Below are positions 45,883 through 55,637 of a stretch of 64,000 nt of DNA, in pieces. The position numbers were made by a program, and so were the translations under genes. Position 1 is the stretch's first letter; the number at the start of each line of letters is the position of its first letter. The stretch is taken from assembly GCA_039806065.1 (NCBI GenBank), contig JBDKJS010000083.1:5118-69117 (forward strand), read 5' to 3'. The DNA is from JBDKJS01 sp039806065 (lineage in GTDB: Bacteria; Bacteroidota; Bacteroidia; AKYH767-A; 2013-40CM-41-45). The notes beneath the pieces are model-generated. The model made no database searches, was not told the DNA's origin, and saw only the letters and a program-made list of their open reading frames with translations.

Positions 45883-48387
45883 TTGAAATTACTGTTTAAA
45901 GTATTAAAATGGACATCACTTGCTTTTGGGGTAGGCATTGTACTGCTAATATTGGCTAGTTGGTTGTTTGAATCGAGCATTAATAAATTAGTGATTAACC
46001 AGGTGAATAAAACATTAGCTGTACCCATAGCAGTGGATCAGGTATCGCTATCGCTATGGCGCCATTTCCCTTATGCTGCTGTGCAACTAACAGATGTGAG
46101 CATGGAAGGGACTCTAGGCCAAAAGGATAAGCCGTTATTGAAGGCGGGCAGCGTGTCATTGCTTTTTGACCTTAGTGCACTTTGGAATAATTCGATAAAT
46201 TTTAAAAAAATTATTTTGAGGGATGGGATGGTGAATATTTGCTTTGATCAACAAGGGAAGGACAACTATCACTTTTGGAAAACAGATACTACGGCCAATA
46301 GCAGTACTAACTTATCGCTTCAGGAAGTGATATTAGAACAAATGCAAATTGGCTATGACCACCCCAAGCTTGTTCAATCGGTTTTGGTTTTCACTGATAG
46401 ACTAAAGCTCAAAGGGAGTTTGGCGAATGAGGTTTTTAACATGGAGGCAGTTGGGGCATTGGTAGTAAAAAAGTTAAACGTAGCATCCCAACATTTTTTG
46501 AAGGAGCAGCAATTAGAGATAGAACTGAACATAAAAAATGATAATCAAAAGCATGTTTTTGAGTTTAAAAAATCAGTTGTCAGTATCAAAGATTTATCCT
46601 TAATACTTAGTGGAAAGATAAAGTATGAACCGGTGATTAGTTATGAGTTAGCAATAAATAGTGCCGAAGCATCGCTTGGAGCATTATTAGCATTACTTCC
46701 CGGGGTTGATGTTTCTTTCTTGCAAAAAATAAATGCTACAGGTCAAATTAAATCCAACAGCACCATTACCAGTAACCATCAGAGTCAAGGCCTCCTGATA
46801 AACACCCTATTTGAGGTTAGTGATGGAGCCATAGCGCCACCAGAAAGTAAGGAGTCCTTAACTGCAATTAATGGAAGCGGAAAATTTATTTGGAATATTG
46901 AAACTGGAGGATCATTGCATATAAACAAGCTAAAGGCACAAGCAGGATCAAATCCACTGGAGGCATCTTTGAGTATCCAAAATTTTAAAAATCCCATTTT
47001 AAAACTTTATTTACGAACGGCTATAGAACTATCACTACTCAAACCTTGGCTTCGCAATCAAAGCATCAGCGATCTTTCAGGAAAACTCATAGCCGATATT
47101 AATTACAATGGCCCAATAGCCAATATTAAGCAACAGCTAGCCGACCATAGTTACACCAACCATGCATCAGGGACCATCCAACTAAGGGATGTTTCTATTT
47201 CCATTGCAAATAACCATTTGGCGTACAATAGAATCAACGGGCACTTTAAGCTTAACAACCACAATCTAGAAATAGTGCAGTTAAGTGGATATGCTGGCAG
47301 TACGGATGTGATGATTACTGGTGAAATGAAAAATTTTTTAGCTTATTTGCTATTGCCCAATCAGCACATTGAATGTGATGGGAGTATCAATAGCCAACAC
47401 CTGTTTTTGGATGAGTGGTTAACTAATTATGGGGCCAGTTCCAATAACGAAACTGCCTATAAATTAAAAATTAGTGATAGAATAAAAGCCAACCTAGCCA
47501 TCAGCATAGGTAAGCTTACCTTTAGAAAATTTGAAGCTGCACGCATCAGCGGTCAACTTTCTCTTACCAACCAAATAATCAGAGGGCAACAATTAAAATT
47601 TGCGGCCATGCAGGGTTTAATTGGTATGGATGCAGTAATAAGTGCAGAAAGCGAAGATGATATTATAACAAAATGCGATGCTGCCATCACTAATTTAGAC
47701 ATAACCCAATTATTTTACCAATTAGAAAATTTTGATCAACAAACACTCACAGATAAAAATTTAAAAGGAAAGGTTGATGCTGCTGTTAGTTTTAGCAGCC
47801 ATTGGACACCAGCACTTGACAATATGCCTGCAAGTACCCAAGCAGGGATATCACTCACCATTCGAAATGGTGAGCTAAATAATTTTGCTCCAATACAAGC
47901 TATGAGCAAGTACTTAAAATTAGCTGACTTAAAAAACATCAGGTTCAACACCTTGAAAAATAATATATCAATAAGCAATAGAAAAGTATACATTCCGCAA
48001 ATGGAAATAGCCAGCAGTGCAATCAACATTACAGCTAGCGGGGTACATGATTTTGACAATAATGTAGATTATAGCATTAAATTATTACTTAGTGATGTGT
48101 TGGGGAAAAAAGCCAAATCTTCCATAACCGAATTTGGGGCCATTCAAGATGATGGACTAGGCAGATCTCAGTTATTTTTAAGCATGAAAGGCAAAGTGGA
48201 TGATCCAAAGTTTAGCTACGATAGAAAAGCAGTAGCCGAAAAAATAAAAGTGGACGTGGCCAAAGATGCCACCAATATTAAGAATGCATTAAAAGAAGAT
48301 TTTAATCTTTTGAAAGGGAAACAAAATAAAACAACCAACCCCCCATCAAAAAAGGAAGAGCTAGAATTAGACTTAGAAGAGGAGTAG
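45883..48387 (+). CDS. AsmA-like envelope protein
   Basis: 834 residues from a TTG start at 45883 (LLFKVLKWTSLAFGVGIVLLILASWLFE). One N-terminal membrane anchor is followed by a long beta-rich periplasmic region. AsmA-family signs are VPIAVDQVSLSLWRHFPYAAVQLTDVS-type opening sequence and the C-terminal AsmA_2-like region (LKLADLKNIRFNTLKNNISI, IEMASSAINITASG-like IASSAINITASGVHDF, then KGKVDDPKFSYDRKA). Relatives (AsmA, TamB, YhdP) are thought to help lipid transport between membranes. The acidic C-terminus (EELELDLEEE) is a feature of this protein. It stands alone on the plus strand. Confidence 0.83.
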   Translation: MKLLFKVLKWTSLAFGVGIVLLILASWLFESSINKLVINQVNKTLAVPIAVDQVSLSLWRHFPYAAVQLTDVSMEGTLGQKDKPLLKAGSVSLLFDLSALWNNSINFKKIILRDGMVNICFDQQGKDNYHFWKTDTTANSSTNLSLQEVILEQMQIGYDHPKLVQSVLVFTDRLKLKGSLANEVFNMEAVGALVVKKLNVASQHFLKEQQLEIELNIKNDNQKHVFEFKKSVVSIKDLSLILSGKIKYEPVISYELAINSAEASLGALLALLPGVDVSFLQKINATGQIKSNSTITSNHQSQGLLINTLFEVSDGAIAPPESKESLTAINGSGKFIWNIETGGSLHINKLKAQAGSNPLEASLSIQNFKNPILKLYLRTAIELSLLKPWLRNQSISDLSGKLIADINYNGPIANIKQQLADHSYTNHASGTIQLRDVSISIANNHLAYNRINGHFKLNNHNLEIVQLSGYAGSTDVMITGEMKNFLAYLLLPNQHIECDGSINSQHLFLDEWLTNYGASSNNETAYKLKISDRIKANLAISIGKLTFRKFEAARISGQLSLTNQIIRGQQLKFAAMQGLIGMDAVISAESEDDIITKCDAAITNLDITQLFYQLENFDQQTLTDKNLKGKVDAAVSFSSHWTPALDNMPASTQAGISLTIRNGELNNFAPIQAMSKYLKLADLKNIRFNTLKNNISISNRKVYIPQMEIASSAINITASGVHDFDNNVDYSIKLLLSDVLGKKAKSSITEFGAIQDDGLGRSQLFLSMKGKVDDPKFSYDRKAVAEKIKVDVAKDATNIKNALKEDFNLLKGKQNKTTNPPSKKEELELDLEEE

Positions 48388-48470
48388 CCTACCAACAATA
48401 TCAATCATTGAGGCTAACCAACTTAATGTTATACAATGAAACTGATTGGAAGATCGTTAAAAGGAATTAA

Positions 48471-49601
48471 TTGATAAAAAATAAAAATATACTTTCATTA
48501 TACTCCTTGATCATAAGCCACATGATGGCCATACACTGTTTGGCTTCCACCACTCAATCTTTGAGCCAAATAGAACATAAAGTTAATACCAAACTTATCA
48601 ATTTAAAATTTGATAGCATCACCATAAAAGTGAATGGTTCCTTTGCAGGTGACACTTTACTCAGCAGCACCTACACCCTACTACTGGATCATGAACATAT
48701 AAACTCAGATAGCGTTTACTATTTTAAATGCGGGGTCACCACAGCTGATGGATTGATCTATGCCGGGGATAGTATCAGTTTTTTTGACGATAGCAGTGCT
48801 TCCATTGTTAGTATTGACCAATCCCTTTCACAGTATGTTTATCTCAATCCTCCACTCCATTTCCTATATTTAAATCTCCAGGGAGCGAATGATGCTCCAT
48901 TTAAATTTTTTGGCAATGGCATTACAGTGGTGGATACGGTAGCAACTGATTGCAGGGTGCGGGTAAAGTATGGAAATGAAAAAGGACACTTAATATATGA
49001 GTATAAAATAGGATTGGCGGATAGTGTAATGCACTACTACAGTACACGAACAGAAGTATCGGGCATGGGGGTTCAGCTTTATGAATGGGATTTTCAATAT
49101 CATACATCAACTACAAAGCCAAACATCGATAGCTTACAATCCTTTTATAAAAAGCACTACACCCCGCCCCGTAGTAAAATAGAAGCCCCTAGGGCAAACG
49201 AATTAAGCATTGAACATATTAGGCAATTATTCAATCAATTAAATATTCAAATATCAGACTCCAATTCCTGGCATATGCTCGATTTTTATTATGATACTTG
49301 CTTGCCATGCATCCAGTTAAAACAGGAGGTGGATAATCATCTAAGCCTTTTAACTGATACTATGAGTTTAAAAATATTCGCCATCAACATAGCCCCTACC
49401 AGTAAAAGTCGAAATAAAAAGTTTAATGAAAGAATAAAATTGGCATTTGACGATAATAGATTTTTACAGTCAACTAAGTTAATTTCTGGTTTTCCTCACC
49501 TCGTTGTGTTTCATCCTAAATTTGATTACATCATCTACCAACAATCTGGATTTGATAAAAATTTTATTACCCTACTCAAAAAGAAATTTTATTACCAATA
49601 A
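48471..49601 (+). CDS. Exported thioredoxin-like protein
   Basis: 376 residues from a TTG start at 48471. It gives a good signal peptide (NILSLYSLIISHMMAIHCLAS), which the later ATG at 48522 would truncate. Residues ~30-240 are a beta-rich domain without clear relatives. The C-terminal ~110 residues have a thioredoxin-type CxxC site in LDFYYDTCLPCIQLKQEV and a cis-Pro-like segment (ISGFPHLVVFHP). Likely a periplasmic disulfide/thiol protein of the TlpA/AhpC-TSA-like Bacteroidota kind. A bidirectional terminator follows. Confidence 0.7.
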   Translation: MIKNKNILSLYSLIISHMMAIHCLASTTQSLSQIEHKVNTKLINLKFDSITIKVNGSFAGDTLLSSTYTLLLDHEHINSDSVYYFKCGVTTADGLIYAGDSISFFDDSSASIVSIDQSLSQYVYLNPPLHFLYLNLQGANDAPFKFFGNGITVVDTVATDCRVRVKYGNEKGHLIYEYKIGLADSVMHYYSTRTEVSGMGVQLYEWDFQYHTSTTKPNIDSLQSFYKKHYTPPRSKIEAPRANELSIEHIRQLFNQLNIQISDSNSWHMLDFYYDTCLPCIQLKQEVDNHLSLLTDTMSLKIFAINIAPTSKSRNKKFNERIKLAFDDNRFLQSTKLISGFPHLVVFHPKFDYIIYQQSGFDKNFITLLKKKFYYQ

Positions 49602-49623
49602 GTACAGTTGAAGCAGAGCAATA

Positions 49624-49658
49624 AAAAACCCAACAGTACTAGTGTGCTATTGGGTTTT
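49624..49658. terminator. Bidirectional terminator
   Basis: AAAACCCAA...TTGGGTTTT stem with one internal C-A mismatch and a 10-base loop (AACCCAACAG with CTATTGGGTT). T- and A-runs on the two sides suit both the thioredoxin-like gene and the convergent small gene. Confidence 0.75.
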
Positions 49659-49693
49659 GGATTGATTTAGCGGCAACAATTTTTTTTACATAG

Positions 49694-50008
49694 CTAGCTA
49701 TTGCTTAACAAGCTATTTCTTTCTGCAAGAAGTTCCATAATTATTTTATAGTCAGCTAATGAAATTGGTCTAATGCTATTAATTTCCTCAGGGCGTATTT
49801 CTATGGAAAGATCAGCACATCGTTTTTTATCATAAGCATCAAAAGCAGCCTTGTATGCATTCATTTTATGATGCTCCACAAAAAAATAAGCTATGGTGGC
49901 AGCTGCGGTATTGTACTTATTGATAATGATACCTGATTCCTTGGATCCTGTCTTAAAAGACACCAGGCTATAAACGTGGATGTAGTCTTGAAGTTCGAGT
50001 GGGGTCAT
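49694..50008 (-). CDS. Small conserved-looking protein of unknown function
   Basis: 104 residues, no signal peptide or membrane segment. Sequence: a mixed alpha/beta protein starting MTPLELQDYIHVYSL, with many acidic residues later (CADLSIEIRPEEINSIRP). It is flanked by a terminator and diverges from sixA, so it is transcribed alone. I do not recognise a family. Coding is supported by the normal-looking protein and by the terminator placed right after its stop. Confidence 0.55.
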   Translation of the reverse strand: MTPLELQDYIHVYSLVSFKTGSKESGIIINKYNTAAATIAYFFVEHHKMNAYKAAFDAYDKKRCADLSIEIRPEEINSIRPISLADYKIIMELLAERNSLLSNS

Positions 50009-50129
50009 TGGTTAAATAGCATTTATTCATCAAAAATAATGGGTGAATAATTGAAAAAACAAAACACTTTGGTAGAAGCAAGTAAAAATGGGGCGAATAT
50101 TTAAAAACTGAGTTGTTTTGATAATAGAT

Positions 50130-50137
50130 TAAATTTG
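50130..50137 (+). promoter_or_regulatory. -7 box of sixA (TAAATTTG), near-leaderless
   Basis: Perfect TAnnTTTG match ending 4 bases before the sixA ATG, so the transcript would begin at or next to the start codon. A TTG at 50113-50115 is only 14 bases away, short of the normal spacing. Confidence 0.5.
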
Positions 50138-50141
50138 CAGC

Positions 50142-50639
50142 ATGAAGACGCTTTATTGCTGCCGCCATGCTAAATCATCATGGTCCATGCATCACTTACC
50201 AGATATTGATAGACCGCTTAATGAAAGGGGCTATGGCGATGCGCATCAAATGGCACAGCAGTTTACTCTGGGGCAGCCGAATCCAACGCTTTTAATTAGT
50301 AGTACTGCCACAAGAGCATTATCAACTGCAATGATCTTTGCACGTCATCTTCAATATAACACTGCTCAAATACAATTGGCACCGAACCTTTATGAAAGTA
50401 GTGTAGCTCACTATCTAGACCTTATAGCATGCATAGATGATGCGCATGAGGTAGTAATGCTATTTGGACACAACAATGTAATAAGTGATATGGTGATGAC
50501 CCTTACCGGATTTCCAATAAGCTTGGCAACAGCAGGATTGGTTAAAATAACATTTGACTTAAGCAATTGGACGGAACTTTACAGTAGCAAGGGAGATTTA
50601 GTTTATTATAAATACCCCAAGCAGGGAACATTAAGCTAA
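50142..50639 (+). CDS. sixA: SixA-like phosphohistidine phosphatase (histidine phosphatase family)
   Basis: 165 residues, near the family length. N-terminal catalytic motif TLYCCRHAKSSW (RHG-type, RHAKS as in SixA), then DRPLNERGYGDAHQMAQQF, ISSTATRALSTAMIFA (second Arg) and VVMLFGHNNVISDMV with the second catalytic His. SixA removes phosphate from histidine of Hpt-type phosphotransfer domains; a histidine kinase with an Hpt domain is encoded later in this window, but a link is only possible, not shown. Confidence 0.88.
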   Translation: MKTLYCCRHAKSSWSMHHLPDIDRPLNERGYGDAHQMAQQFTLGQPNPTLLISSTATRALSTAMIFARHLQYNTAQIQLAPNLYESSVAHYLDLIACIDDAHEVVMLFGHNNVISDMVMTLTGFPISLATAGLVKITFDLSNWTELYSSKGDLVYYKYPKQGTLS

Positions 50640-50705
50640 TGTTAAATTAAACTGAGGGGTGGTTAAAAACTTTCACAATAGCGTTGCCTTTAACACCTTT
50701 GTAAG

Positions 50706-50933
50706 ATGGATAAAGAAAAACAAGACCAACTAGCCACTACCATATCTTCAATCTTACAAAAAGAGTTGAGTAAATTTCCACGATTTAAAAAACGGAAAGT
50801 AAGCGAAATGATTGCGCGTTTCTCATCAAAACTGGCGAAAAAACTATTGAAGCCTGTGGTAAAAGAAAACACAAAAAGTAAAAAGAGTGGTATCAGAAAA
50901 CCGGCTATTACCAACAAGAAAGGTAAAAAGTAA
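50706..50933 (+). CDS. Small basic protein upstream of ppk1
   Basis: 75 residues with a very high lysine content (FPRFKKRKVSEMIARFSSKLAKKLLKP, tail KSGIRKPAITNKKGKK). No membrane segment. The start is an ATG 4 bases after the near-perfect -7-like box CACCTTTG (50694-50701). It ends three bases before ppk1, so the two genes are one unit. A basic protein here could bind polyphosphate or nucleic acid; that is inference, and the family is not recognised. Confidence 0.6.
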   Translation: MDKEKQDQLATTISSILQKELSKFPRFKKRKVSEMIARFSSKLAKKLLKPVVKENTKSKKSGIRKPAITNKKGKK

Positions 50934-50936
50934 GCT

Positions 50937-53000
50937 ATGACCAAACAATTGATGACCTTCACCAATCGTGATATTAGCTGGCTATCATTTAATGAAAGAG
51001 TATTACAAGAAGCGGCCAATGAAACAGTACCACTATTAGAAAGACTTCGTTTTTTAGGAATTTATTCAAGTAACAGGGATGAGTTTTTCAGGGTGCGAAT
51101 AGCTACCCTACAGCGCACCTTAAAACTAGGAATCAAAGGCCATAAAATAATGGGAGAGCCGCCAGAGCAATTGCTCGAACGATTGGAGCAAATAATGTTA
51201 ACTCAACAGCAAAATTTTAATAAAATATATAAAGAATTAATTGCAACGCTTGCTAGTCATAAAATTGTTTTGATTGATGAAAAAAAGTTGGATGCCAAGC
51301 AAGACCTTTTTGTAAGAAATTACTTTCATGAAACGGTGTATCCAAGGCTGGTGCCAATTATGCTCAGTGGGTTGAATAAATTTCCATACCTACGCGACAA
51401 ATCCATTTACTTCTTCATCAATCTTGTTGGATTGTCGGCTACTGAAAAGCCAAATTATGCATTGGTAGAAATTCCCAGTAGTGTAGTGCCACGTTTTTTG
51501 ATAATCCCTGGAAATGAAAGTCATTCATCACTCATCTTTCTAGACGATGTAATACGACATTGCCTAAAAGATATTTTTTCCATTTTTAAATTCAAGCGAA
51601 TTGAAGCCTTTAGCTTTAAGATAACGCGCGATGCCGAACTCGATTTTGAGACTGATGTAAGTAAAAGTTTAGTAGAAAAAATTTCGCGTAGCATTAAAAA
51701 AAGGAAAACAGGCGAACCGGTGAGGTTAGCATATGATGTGGCCATGCCTAAAGAAATGTTGGTTTACTTAAAACGTCATTTAAAAGGAGCAAAGCAATAT
51801 TCCCTCATGCCAGAAGGCCGATATCTAAATATGAAAGACCTGCTCACCTTTCCATCAGAAATTGGTGAGCGGCTGCGCTATCAAAAGTTAAGGCCAACAC
51901 AGCATCCAGCTTTAAATAATAGCAACAGTAAATTGCGTGCAATCGAGCTGCAAGATGTGCTATTGTGCTATCCCTATCAAAGTTATAATCACATCTTGGA
52001 CATACTGCGTGAAGCAAGCATAGCGCCCTCTGTTAAAAGTATCAAAATAACACTCTATCGGGTAGCCCCAGTTTCAAGTATTGTGCACACACTCATCAAT
52101 GCTGTAAAGAATGGGAAGCAAGTAACAGCAGTAGTAGAATTGCAAGCCAGGTTTGATGAAGAAGCTAATATTTATTGGGCCAACAAACTTAAAGAAGAGG
52201 GTGCCAATGTGATCTATGGGGTGCCAGGTCTCAAGGTACATAGCAAGCTTTTTATTATTACCGCAAAAGAAAAAGGTAAGACAATCCTTTACTCACATAT
52301 TGGCACCGGCAATTTTAATGAAGACACGGCCAAAGTTTATGTTGACCATGCCTTACTAACCAGCAATAAAACCATCGGACAAGAGGTAAACCTTCTATTT
52401 GATTTTTATCAGAACAATTTCAAAACTGGTAAGTATGAAAAGCTTTTGGTGGCACCCTTTAGCATGCGCACCAATTTATTACAATTTATAAAAAGGGAAA
52501 CCAAGCATGCCCTTTCTGGAAAAAAGGCACACATCATCTTAAAAATGAATAGCCTCAGTGATCCCGAAATGATGCAAGCCTTAAGCAAAGCATCAGCATC
52601 AGGTGTAAAGGTTCAGTTGATCATCCGTGGAATATGTTGCCTAGGTTCAGAAAAGGCTTCCCGTTCAAATATAAGCAGCATCAGCATAGTTGATAAATAT
52701 TTAGAACATAGTCGAATTTTTTATTTTTTCAATGACGGCAAGCCACGTTACTACCTATCGTCAGCTGATTTAATGGGCCGCAACCTCGATTTCAGAAGTG
52801 AAGTGGCAGTGCCTATCGAAGATGATGCTATTAGAAAGCAACTAATGGACTATTTACATTATCAACTTCGTGATAATGTAAAAGCAAGGCTGCTGAATGG
52901 TAACAATGAATTTGTACCCCCACTGCCACTGAGCAAGCGGTTCAGAAGCCAAGATGAACTCTATTTATATTTTAAACAACGGGAACGAATAAAAAAATAA
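50937..53000 (+). CDS. ppk1: Polyphosphate kinase 1
   Basis: 687 residues, the normal length. Makes polyphosphate from ATP and reverses the reaction. N-terminal domain FTNRDISWLSFNERVLQEA, then the head domain, and the two C-terminal phospholipase-D-like domains: VVELQARFDEEANIYWANKL (~400), VHSKLFIITAKEKG with the catalytic histidine, and YSHIGTGNFNEDTAKVYVDHALLT (~450), later RSEVAVPIEDD. Follows the small basic gene and precedes ppx, giving a polyphosphate operon. Confidence 0.97.
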   Translation: MTKQLMTFTNRDISWLSFNERVLQEAANETVPLLERLRFLGIYSSNRDEFFRVRIATLQRTLKLGIKGHKIMGEPPEQLLERLEQIMLTQQQNFNKIYKELIATLASHKIVLIDEKKLDAKQDLFVRNYFHETVYPRLVPIMLSGLNKFPYLRDKSIYFFINLVGLSATEKPNYALVEIPSSVVPRFLIIPGNESHSSLIFLDDVIRHCLKDIFSIFKFKRIEAFSFKITRDAELDFETDVSKSLVEKISRSIKKRKTGEPVRLAYDVAMPKEMLVYLKRHLKGAKQYSLMPEGRYLNMKDLLTFPSEIGERLRYQKLRPTQHPALNNSNSKLRAIELQDVLLCYPYQSYNHILDILREASIAPSVKSIKITLYRVAPVSSIVHTLINAVKNGKQVTAVVELQARFDEEANIYWANKLKEEGANVIYGVPGLKVHSKLFIITAKEKGKTILYSHIGTGNFNEDTAKVYVDHALLTSNKTIGQEVNLLFDFYQNNFKTGKYEKLLVAPFSMRTNLLQFIKRETKHALSGKKAHIILKMNSLSDPEMMQALSKASASGVKVQLIIRGICCLGSEKASRSNISSISIVDKYLEHSRIFYFFNDGKPRYYLSSADLMGRNLDFRSEVAVPIEDDAIRKQLMDYLHYQLRDNVKARLLNGNNEFVPPLPLSKRFRSQDELYLYFKQRERIKK

Positions 53001-53054
53001 TTTAGGTGACCACAATTTTTCGAAAGAGGTTATATTAGTGGAAAATTTTTTAAA

Positions 53055-53960
53055 TTGAAATTTGCAGCCATTGATATAGGATCCAATGCCGTTCGACTGT
53101 TATTTGGTTATGTGATAGAAACCAACCATGGTCCTGAATTTACAAAAGCAGAGCTGATCAGAATCCCTTTGCGACTAGGCGAAGATGCGTTCATTCACCA
53201 CAGGATAGGTCCAATGCTAGAAGAAAAGTTTATCAATGTAATGCAGGCATTTAAATTACTAATTGATGCTTACGGAGCCATTAGCTACCGTGCATGTGCC
53301 ACCAGTGCCATGCGTGAAGCTGAAAATGCGCCAGCCATTATCCAAAAAGTAGCAGATCGTTGTGGTCTAAAGATAGAAATTATCAGCGGTCGAATAGAAG
53401 CTGAAACAATTTATGCCAACCATGTAGCAGAGCATTTAGATCCTGCCAATGCCTACCTTTATATTGATGTGGGCGGTGGCAGCACTGAGCTCACCTTATT
53501 TCATCAAAACCAAACAATAGCTTCCAAATCATTTGATGTGGGCACCATTAGGTGGTTGCACCAAATGGTGAGTAAGGAATATTGGGCAGCAGTAAAATCA
53601 TGGGTAAGAACGGTAACAGCTGAACATGCCCCCCTGGTAGCCATAGGTTCAGGTGGCAACATTAATAAAATATTTAAAATGTTGGGGCGTAAAGAAAATA
53701 AGCCACTCACTTACACAAAATTACGAGAGTTGTATGATTATTTAAAAGCCTTTACTGTTGAGGATCGAATACGCCTGCTCGGACTTCGGCCTGATAGAGC
53801 CGATGTGATAGTACCGGCTGCAAAAATCTTTTTAAGCATTATGAAGCACGCACAAATAGAAAAAATAATAGTACCGCAGATAGGCTTAAGCGATGGATTA
53901 ATTCACCAGCAATATGAAGCCTATAAAATAAGTAGAGCTGCCAATCCACACCCACTATAA
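53055..53960 (+). CDS. ppx: Exopolyphosphatase (Ppx/GppA family)
   Basis: 301 residues from a TTG start at 53055. The N-terminus KFAAIDIGSNAVRLLFGYV is the conserved phosphate-1 motif of the family, so the TTG is accepted; no in-frame ATG precedes it. ATSAMREAENAP and LYIDVGGGSTELTLF (~135) follow. It is the short Ppx-type form without the C-terminal HD domain of GppA. It degrades polyphosphate or pppGpp; with ppk1 54 bases upstream the first is more likely. Confidence 0.92.
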   Translation: MKFAAIDIGSNAVRLLFGYVIETNHGPEFTKAELIRIPLRLGEDAFIHHRIGPMLEEKFINVMQAFKLLIDAYGAISYRACATSAMREAENAPAIIQKVADRCGLKIEIISGRIEAETIYANHVAEHLDPANAYLYIDVGGGSTELTLFHQNQTIASKSFDVGTIRWLHQMVSKEYWAAVKSWVRTVTAEHAPLVAIGSGGNINKIFKMLGRKENKPLTYTKLRELYDYLKAFTVEDRIRLLGLRPDRADVIVPAAKIFLSIMKHAQIEKIIVPQIGLSDGLIHQQYEAYKISRAANPHPL

Positions 53961-53966
53961 AATACA

Positions 53967-53995
53967 AAGTCCGGTACCTGCGTAATACCGGACTT
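53967..53995. terminator. Hairpin after ppx, probable terminator
   Basis: AAGTCCGGTA (53967-53976) pairs perfectly with TACCGGACTT (53986-53995), 10 bp, around a 9-base loop. The plus-strand downstream sequence is AAG-rich without a T run, so it may stop transcription weakly or protect the 3' end. Confidence 0.5.
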
Positions 53996-54156
53996 AAGAA
54001 AAATGCTGATTCTGTGTGAGAAAAAAGCTTTACAAATGTTCAATCTTGCAACTATATTACCAATACCTAAAATTAAGTAATTTACATACCTATTAGTGGG
54101 TATAAATCATTAAAATAGCGTCAAAAGCACAATACACGTTACAACACATAATTAAG

Positions 54157-54585
54157 ATGCCTGTCCACATCAATTTTTTTAAGGAAGCTATCAAACTGCG
54201 CCTGCTCCATAAACAACACCTTACTTTGTGGCTTATCAAATGTCTGAAAGATTTTGGTTATACCAATGGCGAAGTAAATATCATTCTATGTAGTGATCGC
54301 TATTTGTTGAAAATGAATCAAGCTTATTTAAACCATCATTATTATACTGACATTATAACTTTTGACAATGGCAGTACAAAGCCCTTGGTGATGGCAGATT
54401 TATTTATTTCAATAAACTCGGTTCAAAAAAATGCCAAGACGCTCCAAATTAAATTTGATGACGAACTACACAGGGTAATGGTACATGGCGTGCTACACCT
54501 CTGTGGTCATGGCGACAAAACCAAGGCTCAAAGTATGCTGATGCGAAAAGCAGAAGACCATTACCTTTCGCTGCGTAAGTTTTAA
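54157..54585 (+). CDS. ybeY: Endoribonuclease YbeY (16S rRNA maturation)
   Basis: 142 residues. Zinc-dependent RNase for 16S 3'-end maturation and ribosome quality control. Motifs: YYTDIITFD and ADLFISINSV, then the zinc site MVHGVLHLCGHGDKT (HGxLHLxGH). Length fits the Bacteroidota form. The 3' end overlaps the convergent membrane protein gene by 4 bases. Confidence 0.94.
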   Translation: MPVHINFFKEAIKLRLLHKQHLTLWLIKCLKDFGYTNGEVNIILCSDRYLLKMNQAYLNHHYYTDIITFDNGSTKPLVMADLFISINSVQKNAKTLQIKFDDELHRVMVHGVLHLCGHGDKTKAQSMLMRKAEDHYLSLRKF

Positions 54586-55568
54586 TAGGTAGTAATTTTT
54601 AGGTAGATTGTAAAAACTAAAAGCATCAATACCAATAGCTCTTTAATCCAAAGTCGTTTATGGCCTGAAAGAAAATAGTAAGCCCAAAACAAACTCACAG
54701 GAGTAGCCATTACCAACCATTGAAACCAATTAATGGTATCCACCAAAAGAAGGCTACCTGCCATGGTGATGATATACAGTGTGAGTAATTGCTGACACAA
54801 TCTTGTTTTTATGGCATTCTTATAATAATTGAGGCGCATTTTAATAGCAGCAGCTAAAGTTATTATAGCCATTAACAATCCATAAAGTTGAATCGCCTTA
54901 GTGACTTCAAAATTATAGAACAACTTTTTATTGATTTCCATTGAAGTGAAATACGACAAGAAAGTAGGAAAACTATCCATACAATAATAGCCAACTCCAG
55001 TAAGGAATATAGGAATTCCGATGGCAGTAGTGGCTATGAGCATTTCTTTCCATTTAAATGATCGAATAATAATAATAGCCCCTATATAAAAAACAACCGC
55101 ACTCATCAAGGGGGCATACAGCAATACTACAATCCCTATTAGAAGCCCTCCATCAAATAATTGCGCAGTAGCGTCTTGCTCTTTAAAGGCACTCATCATT
55201 TTATTAAAAACGGCTATTAATAAAAAATTGGCTACTAGCAGCGGCTGCGGCCCCAGAACGCTGTTGCTAAATCCACTTATTACCAAATAGAAGAATGCTG
55301 GTAAGTAACTTTGTTTGTAAAGGATCTCATGTTTATTACTCACATGATTGAGGTAAAGTGCAGTACCTATTTGCAATGCAGCAGCCAAGAACCAATTGAG
55401 CCACATAGGGAGATGGCTATAGGCATTATTAAAAATTTGGATGAACAAGGATTTGAAGGGAGTAAAATCAGCAGCGCACTTCCACCACCAAGGCAATGCG
55501 AGCAATAAACCCAAAAGGACTATACCCAACAGGTTAACAGGATAGATGGACCTAAAAAATTTTAACAT
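54582..55568 (-). CDS. Polytopic membrane protein, DUF6427-like
   Basis: 328 residues from the ATG at 55568 (MLKFFRSIYPVNLLGIVLLG); the start at 55649 would add 27 residues that look like non-coding leader. About nine membrane segments with small loops; no motif with a known function. The segment FRSIYPVNLLG and the location next to a short membrane protein suit the Bacteroidota family I recall as DUF6427, whose partner is a small DUF6341-like protein (at 55730 here). Function unknown. Confidence 0.65.
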   Translation of the reverse strand: MLKFFRSIYPVNLLGIVLLGLLLALPWWWKCAADFTPFKSLFIQIFNNAYSHLPMWLNWFLAAALQIGTALYLNHVSNKHEILYKQSYLPAFFYLVISGFSNSVLGPQPLLVANFLLIAVFNKMMSAFKEQDATAQLFDGGLLIGIVVLLYAPLMSAVVFYIGAIIIIRSFKWKEMLIATTAIGIPIFLTGVGYYCMDSFPTFLSYFTSMEINKKLFYNFEVTKAIQLYGLLMAIITLAAAIKMRLNYYKNAIKTRLCQQLLTLYIITMAGSLLLVDTINWFQWLVMATPVSLFWAYYFLSGHKRLWIKELLVLMLLVFTIYLKITTY

Positions 55569-55637
55569 CTTATTCGCCCAAATGTAGAATTTGAAAAGCA
55601 ACAAATGCGGTAGAAGAAATAAATATTTATAAGCAAT

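Noticed and set aside
52200..52360. Phospholipase D-like motif (HSK) in ppk1 as a separate lipase
   Set aside because: PLD-like domains are a normal part of Ppk1 and the full Ppk1 sequence is present.
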